From: Candidatus Sulfotelmatobacter sp.
GTDB lineage: Bacteria > Acidobacteriota > Terriglobia > Terriglobales > Acidobacteriaceae
Assembly (NCBI GenBank): GCA_030044775.1
Contig: JASICF010000119.1
Span: 1-7,859 of the forward strand
Reading direction: 5' to 3'
Length of the DNA: 7,859 nucleotides
Part shown: positions 1 through 5,486 of the stretch, in pieces
Position numbering within the stretch: the first letter of the stretch is position 1
Layout: each line of letters opens with the position of its first letter
Notes under the pieces: model-generated
Told to the model about the DNA's origin: nothing
The model's input: only the letters and a program-made list of their open reading frames with translations
Database searches by the model: none
Position numbers and translations under genes: made by a program

Positions 1-53
1 TCCCGGCGTGTGAAGAGGTCGCGACGGTTCGTCCTTACCTCCAGCCGCCATAA
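1..53 (+). CDS. rpmI: Probable C-terminal end of ribosomal protein L35 (partial)
   Basis: Reading from base 3, a frame stays open to a TAA at 51–53 and ends in VATVRPYLQPP. L35 proteins end in a short segment of the form VxxxLPY (E. coli VIACLPYA), and VATVRPYL lines up with it residue for residue, with Arg in place of the usual Leu before Pro-Tyr. The stop lies 25 bp before the rplT start, which is the spacing and order expected in the infC–rpmI–rplT operon. L35 is a small basic protein of the 50S subunit. Only about 16 codons are visible, so the call rests on position plus a short motif. The tail after Pro-Tyr is a few residues longer than in E. coli. Confidence 0.55.
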   Translation, partial: PACEEVATVRPYLQPP

Positions 54-66
54 AGAGAAAGCAAAA

Positions 67-74
67 AAGGAGAA
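67..74 (+). promoter_or_regulatory. Strong Shine-Dalgarno site of rplT
   Basis: AAGGAGAA lies 4 nt before the ATG at 79. It settles the start: an in-frame upstream ATG at 10 would add 23 residues that have no counterpart in L20, while the protein from 79 begins MPRVKRG, the canonical L20 start. Confidence 0.8.
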
Positions 75-78
75 GACC

Positions 79-438
79 ATGCCTCGTGTAAAACGCGGAA
101 CCAAGCGCCGCGCCAAAAGAAAAAAAATACTGGACCGCGCCAGCGGTTATTTCCTCACTAAATCGAAGCTCTACCGATCGGCGAAAGAAGCGGTCGAACG
201 CGGGCTAAAATTTGCTTATGCCGGACGCAAGCAGCGCAAGCGGCAGTATCGCTCGCTGTGGATCGTGCGCATCGGCGCTGCCGCCAAGCTGAACGGAATG
301 AGCTACAACCAGTTCATCCACGGATTGAAAAAGGCGGGGGTGGAGCTGGACCGCAAGATTCTGGCGGACCTGGCTGTGAAGGATGCGGCTGCATTTGCGA
401 ACCTGGCGACGCAGGCGAAAGCGGCCATCGGCGCGTAG
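79..438 (+). CDS. rplT: 50S ribosomal protein L20
   Basis: This is a 119-residue protein, the usual length for bacterial L20. L20 binds 23S rRNA early in assembly of the large subunit, and in E. coli and B. subtilis it also represses translation of its own operon. The whole sequence matches the family. It has the very basic extended N-terminus (MPRVKRGTKRRAKRKKIL), the GYF segment, the RKQRKRQYRSLWIVRI core, and the C-terminal globular part with SYNQFIHGLKKAGVELDRKILADLAV, close to the E. coli sequence. It follows the probable rpmI tail by 25 bp, so the two are very likely co-transcribed. The operon start (infC) and any L20 autoregulatory leader would lie outside the window. The next gene, pheS, is 190 bp away behind repeat sequence, so it may not be on the same transcript. 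Confidence 0.97.
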   Translation: MPRVKRGTKRRAKRKKILDRASGYFLTKSKLYRSAKEAVERGLKFAYAGRKQRKRQYRSLWIVRIGAAAKLNGMSYNQFIHGLKKAGVELDRKILADLAVKDAAAFANLATQAKAAIGA

Positions 439-474
439 CGCAGCTTCTTCAGTGTGCGACTAGGTTAGTGTCAG

Positions 475-494
475 GGCACGGCTTCAGCCGTGCC
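475..494 (+). repeat. Small GC-rich palindrome, REP-like
   Basis: Two 8-bp arms, GGCACGGC and GCCGTGCC, are perfect inverted copies around a TTCA loop. The site lies 36 bp after the rplT stop. No T-tract follows (the next bases are GATAATATT), so it is not a typical intrinsic terminator, although it could still stall polymerase or protect a 3' end. I recall the same motif, roughly GGCACGGCTTCAGCCGTGCC, recurring between genes in Acidobacteriota. That points to a dispersed REP-like palindrome, but this is from memory and was not checked. Confidence 0.6.
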
Positions 495-519
495 GATAAT
501 ATTCACACCTTTAGAGCCT

Positions 520-610
520 GTCATTCTGAGCGAAGCGAAGAATCTATGCATCTTGCCCGAGACGGCAGAAATGCACAGGTCCTTCGCGCAAAATACGCGC
601 TCAGGATGAC
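520..610. repeat. 91-bp dispersed hairpin element (MITE/REP-like)
   Basis: The ends are near-perfect inverted repeats: GTCATTCTGAG at 520–530 and CTCAGGATGAC at 600–610 match at 10 of 11 positions. The inner arms also pair. GCGAAGAATCTATGCAT on the left matches, with a few mismatches, the reverse complement of ATGCACAGGTCCTTCGC on the right. The whole element can therefore fold into one long imperfect hairpin with an extra segment of about 10 nt in the right arm and a loop around 553–568. It has no coding capacity; a frame through it yields CHSERSEES…ALRMT, a translation I recognise as a common false ORF in acidobacterial annotations. No target-site duplication is obvious. The element ends 18 bp before the pheS ATG, so it would lie in the leader of any transcript reading into pheS. 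Confidence 0.75.
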
Positions 611-628
611 AATCGATTGAAAGACATC

Positions 629-1804
629 ATGGCCTACGCCGTTCCCAAACTAACGGACTATTCGGCTGATGTGCTGGATAAATCGGCGGCCGATCTGCGT
701 GCTGCACTCAAGCAGGAGGTGCTGAGTGTGCAGAGCCCGGACCAGTGGAAGACCTTTCGTGATCGTTGGCTGGCGCGTAAGAACGGCATCGTGACCCAGG
801 TCAACGACCTATGGCTGAAGTCTGCCCCAAAAGGGGCAAAGAAGTTAGCTGGCCAGACTGTCAATGATCTTAAGAAAGACGTCGAGGAAGCGGCAGAAGG
901 CCTGCGCAAATCGTGGGAAACGGGCCAAACAATTCAAGTCGCATATTTGGGAGCAGAAGTTCCGGCCGCTGCACTCGAGGCTTATGCGCGCGACAAGGTT
1001 GGCCCGGTCGACATTTCCCTTCCCGGCATCCAGCGTCCGATCGGCGCGGAGCATCCCGTCATGAAGACTTCGCGCGAGATGTGCGCCGTGTTTCAGCGTT
1101 TGGGATATTCGATCGCGGAGGGTCCTGTGATCGAAACTGATTACTACAACTTTGAAGCGCTTAATTTTCCTCCGAACCATCCCGCGCGCGACACGCAGGA
1201 TACTGTATTCATCGCCGGACAGCAATCGAAACCGCAGCGCGAGCGCCTGCTGCTTCGCACGCATACTTCGCCGGTGCAGATTCGCACCATGGAAAAGATG
1301 CGCCCGCCGATTCGCATCGTGATTCCCGGCACCGTGCATCGCAACGATCCTCCGGACGCGAGCCACTCGCCGATGTTCCATCAGATTGAGGGACTGGCGG
1401 TCGATACGAATATTACGTTTGGCGATTTGAAAGGCACGCTCGATCACGCGATGAAGGAATTTTTTGGTTCGAGCGTGAAGACGAGTTTTCGCCCATCGTT
1501 TTTCCCGTTCACCGAGCCGAGCGCGGAGCTATACATTTCCTGTTTCATCTGCGGCGGCAGTGGCAAGCGAGGAAAAGACCCGTGCCGTCCGTGCAAGCAG
1601 ACCGGATGGATCGAGATCCTCGGCTGCGGCATGGTCGATCCGAATGTGTTCGAGTTTGTTAAAGACCATGGCTATAACCCCAAAAAGGTGTCCGGATTCG
1701 CCTTCGGCATGGGCGCGGATCGAGTGGCTTTACTGAAGTACGGCGTGGATGACATTCAGTTGTTCTTCTCAGGTGATGTGAGATTCTTGCGGCAATGGGC
1801 ATGA
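629..1804 (+). CDS. pheS: Phenylalanine–tRNA ligase alpha subunit
   Basis: This is the catalytic subunit of the cytoplasmic (αβ)2 enzyme that attaches phenylalanine to tRNA-Phe using ATP. The ATG at 629 gives 391 residues. An in-frame TTG at 617 would add four and has an AGGA 10 nt upstream, so the start is not certain. Residues 1 to about 105 are the helical N-terminal arm. The class II core follows: EHPVMKTSREMCAVFQRLGY (141–160), FEALNFPPNHPARDTQDTVF (175–194), motif 2 around VIPGTVHRND and MFHQIEGLAVD (231–259), the Phe pocket SFFPFTEPSAEL (290–301), and motif 3 GFAFGMGADRVALLKYG (356–372). It is longer than E. coli PheS (327), partly through a cysteine-rich insertion with C305, C308, C319 and C322, placed just before GWIEILGCGMVDPNV. 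That C-x2-C … C-x2-C pattern could bind zinc. pheT follows after 72 bp. Confidence 0.96.
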   Translation: MAYAVPKLTDYSADVLDKSAADLRAALKQEVLSVQSPDQWKTFRDRWLARKNGIVTQVNDLWLKSAPKGAKKLAGQTVNDLKKDVEEAAEGLRKSWETGQTIQVAYLGAEVPAAALEAYARDKVGPVDISLPGIQRPIGAEHPVMKTSREMCAVFQRLGYSIAEGPVIETDYYNFEALNFPPNHPARDTQDTVFIAGQQSKPQRERLLLRTHTSPVQIRTMEKMRPPIRIVIPGTVHRNDPPDASHSPMFHQIEGLAVDTNITFGDLKGTLDHAMKEFFGSSVKTSFRPSFFPFTEPSAELYISCFICGGSGKRGKDPCRPCKQTGWIEILGCGMVDPNVFEFVKDHGYNPKKVSGFAFGMGADRVALLKYGVDDIQLFFSGDVRFLRQWA

Positions 1805-1826
1805 AGGATTAGCTTTGGCGGCGAAG

Positions 1827-1866
1827 AGTAGGTTCCTCGCCGACCTTCGATCGGTTCGGAATGACA
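1827..1866 (-). repeat. Degenerate copy of the hairpin-element arm between pheS and pheT
   Basis: On the minus strand this reads GTCATTCCGA, then about 14 unrelated bases, then GGCGAGGAACCT. The first part matches the GTCATTCTGA terminus of the element at 520–610, and the second matches its inner arm AGCGAAGAATCT. It looks like half of a repeat of the same family with a changed middle, and the opposite terminus is missing. It fills much of the 72-bp pheS–pheT gap and ends 10 bp before the pheT start codon. Similarity over short blocks is the only support. Confidence 0.5.
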
Positions 1867-1876
1867 AAGCACAAGC

Positions 1877-3958
1877 ATGAAACTCTCTCCACAATGGATT
1901 CGCGACTTTGTCGATCTGCCAGTCGATGACGGGCAACTGGCGGAAGATTTGACTGCCGTCGGCATCGCAGTTGAAGGAATCAGCGGGTCGGGCGCCGATA
2001 TGGTCTTCGAAATGGAGATCGGCACCAATCGTCCCGATGCCATGAATCATTACGGCGTGGCACGGGAGGCAGCGGCGATTTATGACCTGCCATTGAAGAC
2101 ACTCTCAGCCCATCAGCCTTCGACAGAATCCGCAAGTGGCGTTGCGTTTCCCATTTCCGTCGAAGAACCGCAACTTTGTCCGCGCTTTTCTGCGCGCGCG
2201 ATCCGCGGGACGAAGATCCAACCAAGTCCAGAAAAAACTGCCCATCGTCTTCAATTGCTCGATCAACGGCCGATCTCCAATGCGGTCGATGCGACCAATT
2301 ATGTTCTGTGGGAGATGGGCAAGCCGACGCATGTGTTCGATTTGGATTTGCTGGAGGGCGGACGGCTCATCATCCGTCACGCCAAAAATGGAGAAAAGCT
2401 GAAAACGCTCGACGGCGTCGATCGTACTTTGAGTTCGGAAGATCTTGTCGTCGCTGACGCGAAGCGGCCCGTCGGACTCGCCGGAGTCATGGGCGGTTTC
2501 GACACGATGATTACGGACAAGACGAGGAATGTGTTGATCGAATCTGCGTGGTGGGATCCGTTGACCGTTCGCAAGACTGCGCGGCGTCATGGGATTCACA
2601 CGGACGCTTCACACCGCTTTGAGCGCGGCGCAGATTTTGAATCGACCATTCTTTCGTGCGATCTGGTAGCGGAATTGATTCTCGCTTCCGGAGGCGGCAA
2701 GCTGGTTGGAAACGTGGTGGATGTTGCATCCGAAAGACTCGATCAAGCTCCAATCATCTTGCGGGTGGCTGAGGTTCATCGTATTCTCGGCGGGAATTTG
2801 AAGACGGTCGAGATTTTTAGCATTTTGAAGAAACTGGGATTCGGATTAATTCCGGAAGGCCAGGCAGGCATCGAGTTCGAAGTTCACATCCCGAGCTGGC
2901 GGCTCGATGTAGAACGCGAGATCGACCTTATTGAGGAGATCGCTCGGCTGCACGGATACGACAAGTTCGAAAACAGCCTCCCATCTTACGCTGGAGCGGT
3001 CGTCGAGCTGCCTGACTCCCGCACCGATGCAACCTTGCGGCAACGCGCGCTGGCATTGGGCTACAACGAAACCGTTTCGCTGAGTTTTATTTCGCACGAA
3101 GATGCTGAAAGGTTTTCGACAGCATCGGTGCTGGAACTCGAAAACCCGCTCAGCGCAGAAGCGTCCGTAATGAGAACCACGATGGTGCCGGGAATGCTCG
3201 ATATGCTGGCATGGAATCTGAACCGCGACATCGATCATGCCCGGCTGTTTGAAATGGGACGCGTGTATGAGATGCAGCGTGGAGAACGGACTGAACCGGA
3301 GCGGCTGTGTCTGGCGGCTACCGCAAGTGCGGTGGCGGCGGGTGTTTCGCTGGGTTCGATGCCCGATGCAAGACGAAGAAATTCAGATTCGCAATCCGCC
3401 ACAGAAGAATTCCGCGCTTTCAAGGGCGATGCGGAAAATCTGCTGGGCGTATTCAGTTACGATCAATTGAGTTTCGATCGAGAAACTCCGGAATATTTTC
3501 ATCGGGGGCGTTCGGCGCGCGCGCTGATGGATGGCGTGCCCGTGGCTTACTTTGGGCAAATAGCTGAAGCTGTGAGGATCTCTCGCAAATTGCGGCAGGA
3601 TGTATATCTCGCAGAATTCGATTTGGCGCAATTGCACGCTCGCGGTTTGCGGAAGGTAGTGTATACCCCTCTCGCAAAATATCCGGCGGTGGAACGGGAT
3701 TTTTCATTCATTTTCCCGGATCAGGTCGAGTTTGGAACCATGCAAGAAACCGTACAGAGTTTACGCATTTCCGAATTGTGCGAATTTCAGCCGGTCGAAA
3801 TTTTTCGCGGCGGATCGGTAGAGCCTGGGAAATATTCGATGCTTCTTCGAGCGAGACTGCAATCCGACCAAGGGACTCTGAGGGATGAGCAGATTTCTGC
3901 ATGGTCGCGGAGGATTGTAGATACGCTGCAAAAGTTGGGCGGAGTACAGCGGGCATAA
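1877..3958 (+). CDS. pheT: Phenylalanine–tRNA ligase beta subunit, short form lacking the tRNA-binding OB domain
   Basis: This is the partner of PheS: it binds tRNA-Phe and edits mischarged Tyr-tRNA. It has 693 residues, against about 795 in E. coli. Domain B1 (MKLSPQWIRDFVDLP…VGIAVEGI, 1–35) runs straight into EMEIGTNRPDAMNHYGVAREAA (45–66), so the EMAP-like OB domain (B2) usually inserted here is absent. The B3/B4 editing domain (about 100–285) is intact, with NAVDATNYVLWEMGKPTHVFD, GLAGVMGG, LIESAWW (E222) and RRHGIHTDASHRFERG (T242). B5 (about 290–365) has the WRLDVEREIDLIEEIARLHGYD block. The catalytic-like B6/B7 fold covers about 380–590. The C-terminal FDX-ACB domain B8 covers about 597–693 (PLAKYPAVERDFSFIF). 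The ATG has no clear Shine-Dalgarno sequence; coupling to pheS across 72 bp is unlikely. The frame is open throughout with no sign of decay. Confidence 0.96.
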   Translation: MKLSPQWIRDFVDLPVDDGQLAEDLTAVGIAVEGISGSGADMVFEMEIGTNRPDAMNHYGVAREAAAIYDLPLKTLSAHQPSTESASGVAFPISVEEPQLCPRFSARAIRGTKIQPSPEKTAHRLQLLDQRPISNAVDATNYVLWEMGKPTHVFDLDLLEGGRLIIRHAKNGEKLKTLDGVDRTLSSEDLVVADAKRPVGLAGVMGGFDTMITDKTRNVLIESAWWDPLTVRKTARRHGIHTDASHRFERGADFESTILSCDLVAELILASGGGKLVGNVVDVASERLDQAPIILRVAEVHRILGGNLKTVEIFSILKKLGFGLIPEGQAGIEFEVHIPSWRLDVEREIDLIEEIARLHGYDKFENSLPSYAGAVVELPDSRTDATLRQRALALGYNETVSLSFISHEDAERFSTASVLELENPLSAEASVMRTTMVPGMLDMLAWNLNRDIDHARLFEMGRVYEMQRGERTEPERLCLAATASAVAAGVSLGSMPDARRRNSDSQSATEEFRAFKGDAENLLGVFSYDQLSFDRETPEYFHRGRSARALMDGVPVAYFGQIAEAVRISRKLRQDVYLAEFDLAQLHARGLRKVVYTPLAKYPAVERDFSFIFPDQVEFGTMQETVQSLRISELCEFQPVEIFRGGSVEPGKYSMLLRARLQSDQGTLRDEQISAWSRRIVDTLQKLGGVQRA

Positions 3959-4011
3959 CCGAGCGTAGCCGGGCGGGTTTCTTAAGACCCTGGGCGGTCC
4001 TTCGTGATCGA

Positions 4012-4031
4012 TTGCCTTTCGCAAGATTTTT
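4012..4031 (+). terminator. Weak terminator-like hairpin after pheT
   Basis: TTGC and GCAA form a 4-bp stem around CTTTC, followed two bases later by TTTTT. Upstream, GGGTTT (3975–3980) and AGACCC (3985–3990) form a second 6-bp stem with one G·T pair and a CTTA loop, but without a T-tract. Neither is strong. Together they make it plausible, not proven, that transcription of pheST ends before the next gene. Confidence 0.2.
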
Positions 4032-4069
4032 CTCCGTCCCTTCCCCGCTCGTGATTAGATAGTTTTGCC

Positions 4070-4870
4070 ATGAAATATTGCAGATTTCGTTTGAACGGGC
4101 AGGCGCAGTACGGGTTTGTCGAGCCGATTTCCGGACGCGAATCGATTGTGCGTATTCTTTTGACGCCGCCGGAAGAGTCGGACGGCGATGTGGAAGGATT
4201 GCGGTCGAAGCGTATCGACCCGATTGCGCTGGAAGAAGCGCAGTTACTCGTCCCCGTGCGGCCTTCAAAGATTGTGTGCGTGGGGCGCAACTACCGCGAG
4301 CACGCGAAGGAGTTGGGAAACGAAGTTCCAACCGAGCCCGTGATTTTCTTGAAGCCGGATTCATCTCTGCTGGCACCTGGCGGGACCGTCCAGCGCCCGA
4401 AGATTTCTCAGCGCGTGGATTATGAGGGAGAGTTGTGCATCGTGATTGGGAAAAAATGCCGTCATATTCGCGAAGATGAAGACGTAAAGCCTTACATTTT
4501 GGGCTACACCTGCCTGAACGATGTCACCACGCGAGATCTGCAGAAGAAAGACGGGCAATGGACGCGGGCGAAAAGTTTTGACACATTTTGTCCGGTTGGG
4601 CCGGTGGTGGCCGATGAAATCGATCCATGGGCTGGGGTACGGTTGGAGACCCGGGTAAACGGCGAAGTGAAGCAGTCGGCGACAACGAAGGATTTTCTGT
4701 TCCCGGTCGATCTAGTTATGCGATACATCACAGCCGTGATGACTCTGTTACCGGGAGATCTCATCGCCACGGGAACACCCGAGGGAGTTGGGCCGGTAAA
4801 AGCAGGGGACGTGATGGAAGTGAGCCTCGAGGGGGTGGGGACATTGAGAAATCCGGTAGCGGATGAATAG
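4070..4870 (+). CDS. Fumarylacetoacetate hydrolase (FAH) family protein
   Basis: This 266-residue protein shows a short N-terminal domain (1 to about 60) followed by the FAH catalytic fold. Family members are metal-dependent and include acylpyruvate hydrolases, oxaloacetate decarboxylases or tautomerases, and the homoprotocatechuate-pathway isomerase/decarboxylase. Visible family signatures are VCVGRNYREHAKE (69–81, with H78 as the likely catalytic His), FLKPDSSL (93–100), the metal ligands E119 and E121 in DYEGELCIVIG, D151 in CLNDVTTRDLQ, K168-SFDTFCPVGP, and the C-terminal TGTPEGVGP (234–242). The length is typical of single-domain bacterial members. The exact substrate cannot be read from the sequence, and no aromatic-catabolism genes are nearby. 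No Shine-Dalgarno sequence precedes the ATG (upstream TAGTTTTGCC); a TAGATA at 4056–4061 is close enough that a very short leader is possible. It lies 111 bp after pheT, probably as its own unit. Confidence 0.92.
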   Translation: MKYCRFRLNGQAQYGFVEPISGRESIVRILLTPPEESDGDVEGLRSKRIDPIALEEAQLLVPVRPSKIVCVGRNYREHAKELGNEVPTEPVIFLKPDSSLLAPGGTVQRPKISQRVDYEGELCIVIGKKCRHIREDEDVKPYILGYTCLNDVTTRDLQKKDGQWTRAKSFDTFCPVGPVVADEIDPWAGVRLETRVNGEVKQSATTKDFLFPVDLVMRYITAVMTLLPGDLIATGTPEGVGPVKAGDVMEVSLEGVGTLRNPVADE

Positions 4871-4928
4871 AAATTGTCGATTCCCTGATTTGTGATTGCT
4901 GACTCTCGAAAGGCTTAACGTCGGCGCC

Positions 4929-5222
4929 TTATTGCAAGCGGAACCTTTCCCGCATCAACCGCTGCAGGCGGGGTTTGTAGAGCAGGTCGTAAGCGAGTTC
5001 TTTGTCAGGGAACATGGCGAGGGCGGCACGCTTGGCGCTCGCCGCGAGTTCCGAGGCTTCTTCGACGGTAAGGCTGGGGTCCTGGCTGATGACCGAACTG
5101 ACCATGCTCATCATGATTTGCAGCCTGCGAAGCCTTTTCGCTTCGTCCTCGGGCTCCGCACTTCCTTGCCCCTCAAGTCGAGTTGGTTTGCTGCAATGAT
5201 CTGATGGTTCGCCGATCGCCAT
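4929..5222 (-). CDS. Small conserved protein of unknown function (97 aa)
   Basis: The frame runs from ATG at 5222 to TAA at 4929. On the minus strand GAAGGG lies about 5 nt before the ATG, a fair ribosome binding site that supports this start. The first 30 residues are polar and likely disordered (EPSDHCSKPTRLEG…EPEDEAKR). Residues 31–97 look like a helical domain, with SLTVEEASELAASAKRAALA (50–69), MFPDKELAYDLLYKPRLQRL (70–89) and a basic end RERFRLQ. It has no signal peptide, membrane segment or catalytic motif. The block of the form LTxEEAxxL…FPxKExxxDLxYxPRxxRLxxERF resembles short hypothetical proteins I recall from several bacterial phyla; no function is known to me. Its 3' end faces the FAH-family gene across 58 bp. 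Plus-strand frames here (4896–5204, 5002–5199) show no comparable domain. Confidence 0.72.
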   Translation of the reverse strand: MAIGEPSDHCSKPTRLEGQGSAEPEDEAKRLRRLQIMMSMVSSVISQDPSLTVEEASELAASAKRAALAMFPDKELAYDLLYKPRLQRLMRERFRLQ

Positions 5223-5486
5223 GTGGTCCCTTCACCGCAATTCTAGCTAGGCAATTTGATGTTGCGGGCGAGCGCGCCGTTGCGCTCGATTTCAGCATTC
5301 TGCGCTCAACGCGAAAGAAAGCGAAGGGCCCGAAGGTGCCGGGTCTTCGACTAGCCGGCCCGACATGGCCGGGACAAAGTCAGCAGTCAAAGCTTGTCCA
5401 GAAAACGGTTTCGAATACAGAACAGGCGTAGAATCACAAAAGTGCAGCGCGTTATGCGCCGGCAGAGAATTTCGCGAGGAGAGATT
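5223..5486. promoter_or_regulatory. Divergent intergenic region with inverted repeats and possible promoters
   Basis: These 264 bp separate two divergently transcribed small genes and should hold both promoters. CGAGCGC (5269–5275) and GCGCTCG (5282–5288) form a perfect 7-bp inverted repeat around GCCGTT. CCGGCC (5355–5360) and GGCCGG (5367–5372) form a 6-bp one around CGACAT. TGCGCTC is repeated directly at 5281 and 5301. TAGAAT, a good −10 match, occurs on the plus strand at 5429–5434 and on the minus strand at 5240–5245, but neither has a convincing −35 at 17 bp. TTGTCC (5394–5399) with TACAGA 16 bp later is another weak plus-strand pair. I see no gene here. Confidence 0.35.
5476..5483 (+). 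promoter_or_regulatory. Shine-Dalgarno site deciding the start of the DUF2007 gene
   Basis: GAGGAGAG lies 3 nt before the ATG at 5487. It argues against the in-frame upstream ATG at 5394, whose extra 31 residues are arginine-rich, unlike the family, and come from intergenic DNA. Confidence 0.7.

Noticed and set aside
10..78. N-terminal extension of L20 from ATG 10
   Set aside because: The extension KRSRRFVLTSSRHKEK… is not part of L20, overlaps the probable rpmI tail, and is ruled out by the strong Shine-Dalgarno sequence before ATG 79.
258..620. 120-codon plus-strand frame overlapping rplT and the following gap
   Set aside because: Its first half is rplT read in another frame, and its second half is the palindrome and repeat element (SGHGFSRADN…CHSERSEES…ALRMT). 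It has no homologous domain and no ribosome binding site.
439..628. Phe-rich leader peptide or T-box ahead of pheS
   Set aside because: I looked for a short frame with a run of Phe codons and for T-box landmarks with a terminator. Neither is present; the gap is taken up by repeats.
845..1447. 200-codon minus-strand frame inside pheS
   Set aside because: It is fully antisense to a well-supported gene, with arginine/histidine-rich composition and no recognisable domain.
1756..2050. Two minus-strand frames across the pheS–pheT gap
   Set aside because: They are antisense to the pheS end and pheT start, and their middle is the degenerate repeat (CHSEPIEGRR). They have no independent support.
3708..4376. 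222-codon minus-strand frame spanning the end of pheT and start of the FAH-family gene
   Set aside because: It overlaps two real genes and the intergenic region, has low-complexity arginine/proline/serine content and matches no family I know.
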